Position numbers and translations under genes: made by a program. A stretch of 64,000 nt of DNA from Serratia sarumanii. Lineage in GTDB: Bacteria > Pseudomonadota > Gammaproteobacteria > Enterobacterales > Enterobacteriaceae. Below the pieces are notes generated by a model that was not told the origin of the DNA, searched no databases, and saw nothing but the letters and a program-made list of their open reading frames with translations. Positions 60,862 through 64,000 of the stretch are shown here, piece after piece (position 1 is the stretch's first letter; every line of letters begins with the position of its first letter). The stretch covers positions 1,550,001 to 1,614,000 of the forward strand of contig NZ_CP124750.1 in NCBI RefSeq assembly GCF_029962605.1. The letters are read 5' to 3'.

Positions 60862-62634
60862 GTGAATCAATTTATACCGCGCAATGAAATTGCGGATGTT
60901 ATACGGACTCGCAGCAAGGTTTTCTGGACCGTTGGCATATTTACCGCATTTATTAATTTATTAATGCTAGTTCCTTCTATCTATATGCTCCAGGTTTATG
61001 ACCGGGTGCTTCCTTCTCGCAATGAAATCACGCTGTTGATGCTGACGCTGATCATGCTGGGCATGTTCGGCATGATGTCGCTGTTGGAATACGTGCGCAG
61101 CATGGTGGTGATCCGTATCGGCAGCCAGCTGGATATGCGGCTCAACACGCGAGTCTATACCGCGGCCTACGAGGCGAATCTGAAAAACGGCTCGTCTGAT
61201 GCCGGCCAGATGCTGAGCGATTTGACCAATCTGCGCCAATTCCTCACCGGCAGCGCGCTGTTCGCCTTCTTTGATGCGCCGTGGTTTCCAATCTATCTGT
61301 TGGTGATATTCCTCTTTAACCCTTGGTTGGGGCTTTTCGCTCTGGTCGGTGCGCTGTTGCTGATCGCATTGGCGGTGATCAACGAAATGGTGTCGAAAAA
61401 GCCGCTGGCGGAAGCCAGCAAGCTGTCGATTATGTCCGGGACGCTGGCCAGCACCAATCTGCGCAATGCCGAAGTGATCGAAGCTTTGGGGATGTTGCCC
61501 AACCTGAAACGCCGGTGGTTCGGTCTGCACCAGCGGTTCTTGAACAGTCAGCGCATCGCCAGCGAACGCGCATCGCGGGTCACGTCGATCACCAAGTTTG
61601 TGCGCATGTCGCTGCAATCATTGGTGCTGGGGCTGGGGGGCTGGCTGGCGATCGATGGGCACATCACGCCCGGTATGATGATAGCCGGTTCCATTCTGAT
61701 GGGGCGAACCCTGGCGCCGATTGAGCAGGTTATTAACGTCTGGAAGAGCTACAGCGCGGCGAAGCTTTCTTATGGCCGGTTGGTCAAGCTGCTGGAAACG
61801 CATCCGCAACGGGGTACCGGCATGTCCTTGCCGCGCCCGGAAGGGGTGCTGGCCGTAGAAGGCGTCACCGCCACGCCGCCGGGATCCCAAGGCGATGCGG
61901 TATTGCATAACGTGAGTTTTGCCATCCAGCCCGGTGACGTGCTGGGGATCATTGGCCCGAGCGCGTCGGGGAAATCGACGCTGGCGCGTTTGCTGGTCGG
62001 CATTTGGCCGGTCAGCGAAGGGATTGTTCGGTTGGATAATGCCGACATCTATCAGTGGAACAAGGATGAGTTGGGGCCGTATATCGGCTATCTGCCACAG
62101 GACATTGAGCTGTTTGCCGGGACTATCGCCGAGAATATCGCCCGCTTTAACGATATTGACTCAGAGAAAGTCATTGAAGCCGCCAAGCTGGCCGGCGTGC
62201 ACGAACTGATCCTGCGTTTCCCTAACGGCTACGATTCGGTGCTCGGCAACGGTGGCGCTGGGCTTTCCGGTGGACAGAAACAGCGTATCGGCCTGGCGCG
62301 CGCATTGTATGGCGACCCTTCGCTGGTGGTATTGGATGAGCCTAACTCCAACCTGGATGATGCGGGCGAGAAAGCGTTGAACCAGGCCATTATGTTCCTC
62401 AAGCAACGTAATAAAACGGTGGTTCTGATTACCCATCGCACCAATTTGCTGTCGATGACCAGCAAGCTGTTGCTCCTGGTAAATGGCAACGTCAACGCAT
62501 TCGGCCCGACTCAACAAGTGCTTCAGGCGTTAGCCAATGCGCAAAAAGCGCAGGCGCAACCGCCTCAGCAAGCGGTGAGGGCGGTAAATTCCGAGCCGGA
62601 TGAAGGCAATATCCCGAAAACGCAAATTAATTAA
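60862..62634 (+). CDS. lipB: Type I secretion ABC ATPase LipB
   Basis: 590 residues from a GTG at 60862, with AAGGGCAGAAA just before. It is a half-transporter of the PrtD/HasD type: an N-terminal membrane domain of about six segments ([35 protein letters not shown] and [23 protein letters not shown]), then an ABC domain with Walker [10 protein letters not shown] (near 370), signature LSGGQKQR and Walker [14 protein letters not shown]. With LipC and an outer-membrane partner (LipD) it exports lipase, protease and SlaA in S. marcescens. It is not preceded by a protease or lipase gene here. The C-terminal tail is rich in Gln and Ala. Confidence 0.9.
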   Translation: MNQFIPRNEIADVIRTRSKVFWTVGIFTAFINLLMLVPSIYMLQVYDRVLPSRNEITLLMLTLIMLGMFGMMSLLEYVRSMVVIRIGSQLDMRLNTRVYTAAYEANLKNGSSDAGQMLSDLTNLRQFLTGSALFAFFDAPWFPIYLLVIFLFNPWLGLFALVGALLLIALAVINEMVSKKPLAEASKLSIMSGTLASTNLRNAEVIEALGMLPNLKRRWFGLHQRFLNSQRIASERASRVTSITKFVRMSLQSLVLGLGGWLAIDGHITPGMMIAGSILMGRTLAPIEQVINVWKSYSAAKLSYGRLVKLLETHPQRGTGMSLPRPEGVLAVEGVTATPPGSQGDAVLHNVSFAIQPGDVLGIIGPSASGKSTLARLLVGIWPVSEGIVRLDNADIYQWNKDELGPYIGYLPQDIELFAGTIAENIARFNDIDSEKVIEAAKLAGVHELILRFPNGYDSVLGNGGAGLSGGQKQRIGLARALYGDPSLVVLDEPNSNLDDAGEKALNQAIMFLKQRNKTVVLITHRTNLLSMTSKLLLLVNGNVNAFGPTQQVLQALANAQKAQAQPPQQAVRAVNSEPDEGNIPKTQIN

Positions 62635-62686
62635 GCCGTGAATTGCCTGGCGGCTTTATTGCCGTCCGCAGTTTAAAGGAGTTGGT

Positions 62687-64000
62687 ATGTCGACGCACAT
62701 TGGCGAGCCGCAAGACTCGTATATTGAAGAGATCCCGCAGGATGAACGGCGGTTTACCCGGATGGGCTGGCTGGTCGTGGGAATTGGTCTGTTCGGATTT
62801 TTGGCCTGGGCAGCGTTCGCGCCTCTGGATAAAGGGGTGGCATCGCCGGGATCGGTAACCGTTTCCGGCAACCGCAAAACGGTGCAGGCCCCGGCCAGCG
62901 GCATCATCAAGAATATCGCGGTGAAAGACGGCGACAAGGTGAAAGCCGGAGAAGTCCTGGTGCAGTTGAGCCAGGTGCAGGCACAGGCGCAGGTCGATTC
63001 CCTGCGCGACCAGTACTACACCACGCTGGCCACCGAAGGGCGTTTACTCGCCGAGCGCGACGGTCTGAGCAACGTCACTTTTTCCCCTATTTTTGCCCAG
63101 ATCAAAACTCAGCCGCGCGTGGCTGAAATCATCGCGTTGCAAACGCAGCTGTTCGCCTCCCGCCGCCAGGGGCTGCAAAGTGAAATTGACGGTTATAAGC
63201 AGTCGATGGACGGGATTCGTTTCCAATTGAAAGGCCTGCAGGATTCGCGCGCCAACAAGCAGATTCAACTTTCCAGCCTGCGTGAGCAGATGAACAGCAT
63301 GAAGCAACTGGCGGCGGACGGCTACCTGCCGCGCAACCGCTACCTGGAAGTGCAGCGTCAGTTTGCCGAGGTGAACAGCAGCATCGATGAAACCGTCGGG
63401 CGGATTGGCCAGCTGCAAAAGCAGCTGCAGGAATCTCAGCAGCGTATCGACCAGCGTTCCGCCGACTATCAGCGCGAGGTCAGAACGCAACTGGCGCAAA
63501 CCCAAATGGACGCCAGCGAGTTTCGCAATAAGCTGCAAATGGCCGATTTCGATCTGGGCAACACTGCCATCACCTCACCGGTGGACGGCACCGTGGTCGG
63601 ATTGAATATCTTCACTCAGGGGGGCGTCGTGGGAGCGGGTGACCACCTGATGGACGTTGTACCCAGCCAGGCGACATTGGTGGTGGATTCTCGCCTCAAA
63701 GTCGACCTGATCGATAAGGTGTACAACGGGTTGCCGGTGGATCTGATGTTTACCGCCTTCAACCAAAACAAAACCCCGAAAATTCCGGGAACGGTCACGT
63801 TGGTTTCCGCCGATCGCCTGGTCGACAAAGCCAACGGCGAGCCTTACTACCAGATGCAGGTCACGGTCTCGCCGGAGGGCATGAAGATGCTCAGTGGCGA
63901 GGACATCAAGCCGGGGATGCCGGTGGAGGTGTTCGTGAAAACGGGGTCGCGCTCGCTGCTGAGCTATCTGTTTAAACCTATTTTGGATCGCGCTCATACT
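62687..64000 (+). CDS. lipC: Type I secretion membrane fusion protein LipC, cut by window end
   Basis: At least 438 codons from the ATG at 62687 (AAAGGAG upstream) run open to base 64000. The known protein is about 443 residues, so only a few are missing. One N-terminal membrane segment (GWLVVGIGLFGFLAWAAFA) is followed by a biotinyl-lipoyl-like part (VQAPASGIIKNIAVKDGDKVKAGEVLVQLSQVQAQAQ), a long coiled coil (about 100-280) and a second lipoyl half with ITSPVDGTVVGLNIFTQGGVVGAGDHLMDVVP. It is the HlyD/PrtE-type adaptor joining LipB to the outer-membrane channel. It follows lipB by 52 bases. Confidence 0.88.
   Translation, partial: MSTHIGEPQDSYIEEIPQDERRFTRMGWLVVGIGLFGFLAWAAFAPLDKGVASPGSVTVSGNRKTVQAPASGIIKNIAVKDGDKVKAGEVLVQLSQVQAQAQVDSLRDQYYTTLATEGRLLAERDGLSNVTFSPIFAQIKTQPRVAEIIALQTQLFASRRQGLQSEIDGYKQSMDGIRFQLKGLQDSRANKQIQLSSLREQMNSMKQLAADGYLPRNRYLEVQRQFAEVNSSIDETVGRIGQLQKQLQESQQRIDQRSADYQREVRTQLAQTQMDASEFRNKLQMADFDLGNTAITSPVDGTVVGLNIFTQGGVVGAGDHLMDVVPSQATLVVDSRLKVDLIDKVYNGLPVDLMFTAFNQNKTPKIPGTVTLVSADRLVDKANGEPYYQMQVTVSPEGMKMLSGEDIKPGMPVEVFVKTGSRSLLSYLFKPILDRAHT

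Noticed and set aside
60473..60870. Two short ORFs between slaA and lipB
   Set aside because: AT-rich, no ribosome-binding site, overlapping on opposite strands, no recognisable product.

Overview
The window looks like an enterobacterial chromosome of the genus Serratia, most likely S. marcescens or a close relative. The backbone is GC-rich with long antisense ORFs. Gene order largely follows the Escherichia coli mgl-cdd-metG-udk-asmA region. At the right end there is an S-layer gene (slaA type) next to lipB and lipC, an arrangement I know from S. marcescens. The assignment rests on recognising protein families and gene order; no search was run.

Layout. 1-3551: glutathione importer gsiA (tail)-gsiB-gsiC-gsiD. 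3658-4211: chromosomal ccdAB toxin-antitoxin pair. 4251-8446: formaldehyde detoxification genes frmB and frmA with a LysR regulator, and a divergent YbfB/YjiJ-type MFS gene. 8691-15660: folE, yeiB, galS and the galactose transporter mglBAC, with clear GalR/GalS and CRP sites. 15727-23231, minus strand: sanA, maeA, cdd, yohK, yohJ, a YdeE-like exporter and an orphan sugar-binding protein. 23454-34029: metG, mrp, a PAP2 phosphatase, udk, dcd, asmA, dcuC and yegH.

34030-57075 is a surface polysaccharide locus at the position where E. coli carries colanic acid genes (after yegH). It opens with a 600-bp leader that holds a JUMPstart/ops element and a pair of inverted RcsAB-like boxes. The genes are galU-type, galF, wza, wzb, wzc, neuA-type, a three-module NeuB fusion, wzx, an acyltransferase, a sialyltransferase-like gene, a GT4 gene, wzy, two more GT4 genes, manC, manB, wcaJ and a secreted PslG-like glycoside hydrolase. 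It ends at a strong terminator. From about 40.7 to 51.2 kb the DNA is visibly more AT-rich than its flanks, as in exchangeable capsule cores. The genes predict a Wzx/Wzy-dependent capsule. WcaJ would start it on undecaprenyl phosphate, GDP-mannose would feed mannosyl transfer, and a nonulosonic (sialic-like) acid would be activated by the NeuA homologue and added by the sialyltransferase-like enzyme. Wza/Wzb/Wzc would export it.

57235-64000: the S-layer-like RTX-type secreted protein SlaA (minus strand) and, divergent from it across a 636-bp AT-rich gap, its probable type I exporter genes lipB and lipC (lipC is cut by the window end).

The most interesting material is the nonulosonic acid module: a CBS-NeuB-SAF-TIM-barrel fusion beside a sialyltransferase-like protein with an altered HP motif, and no recognisable gene for making the sugar precursor.
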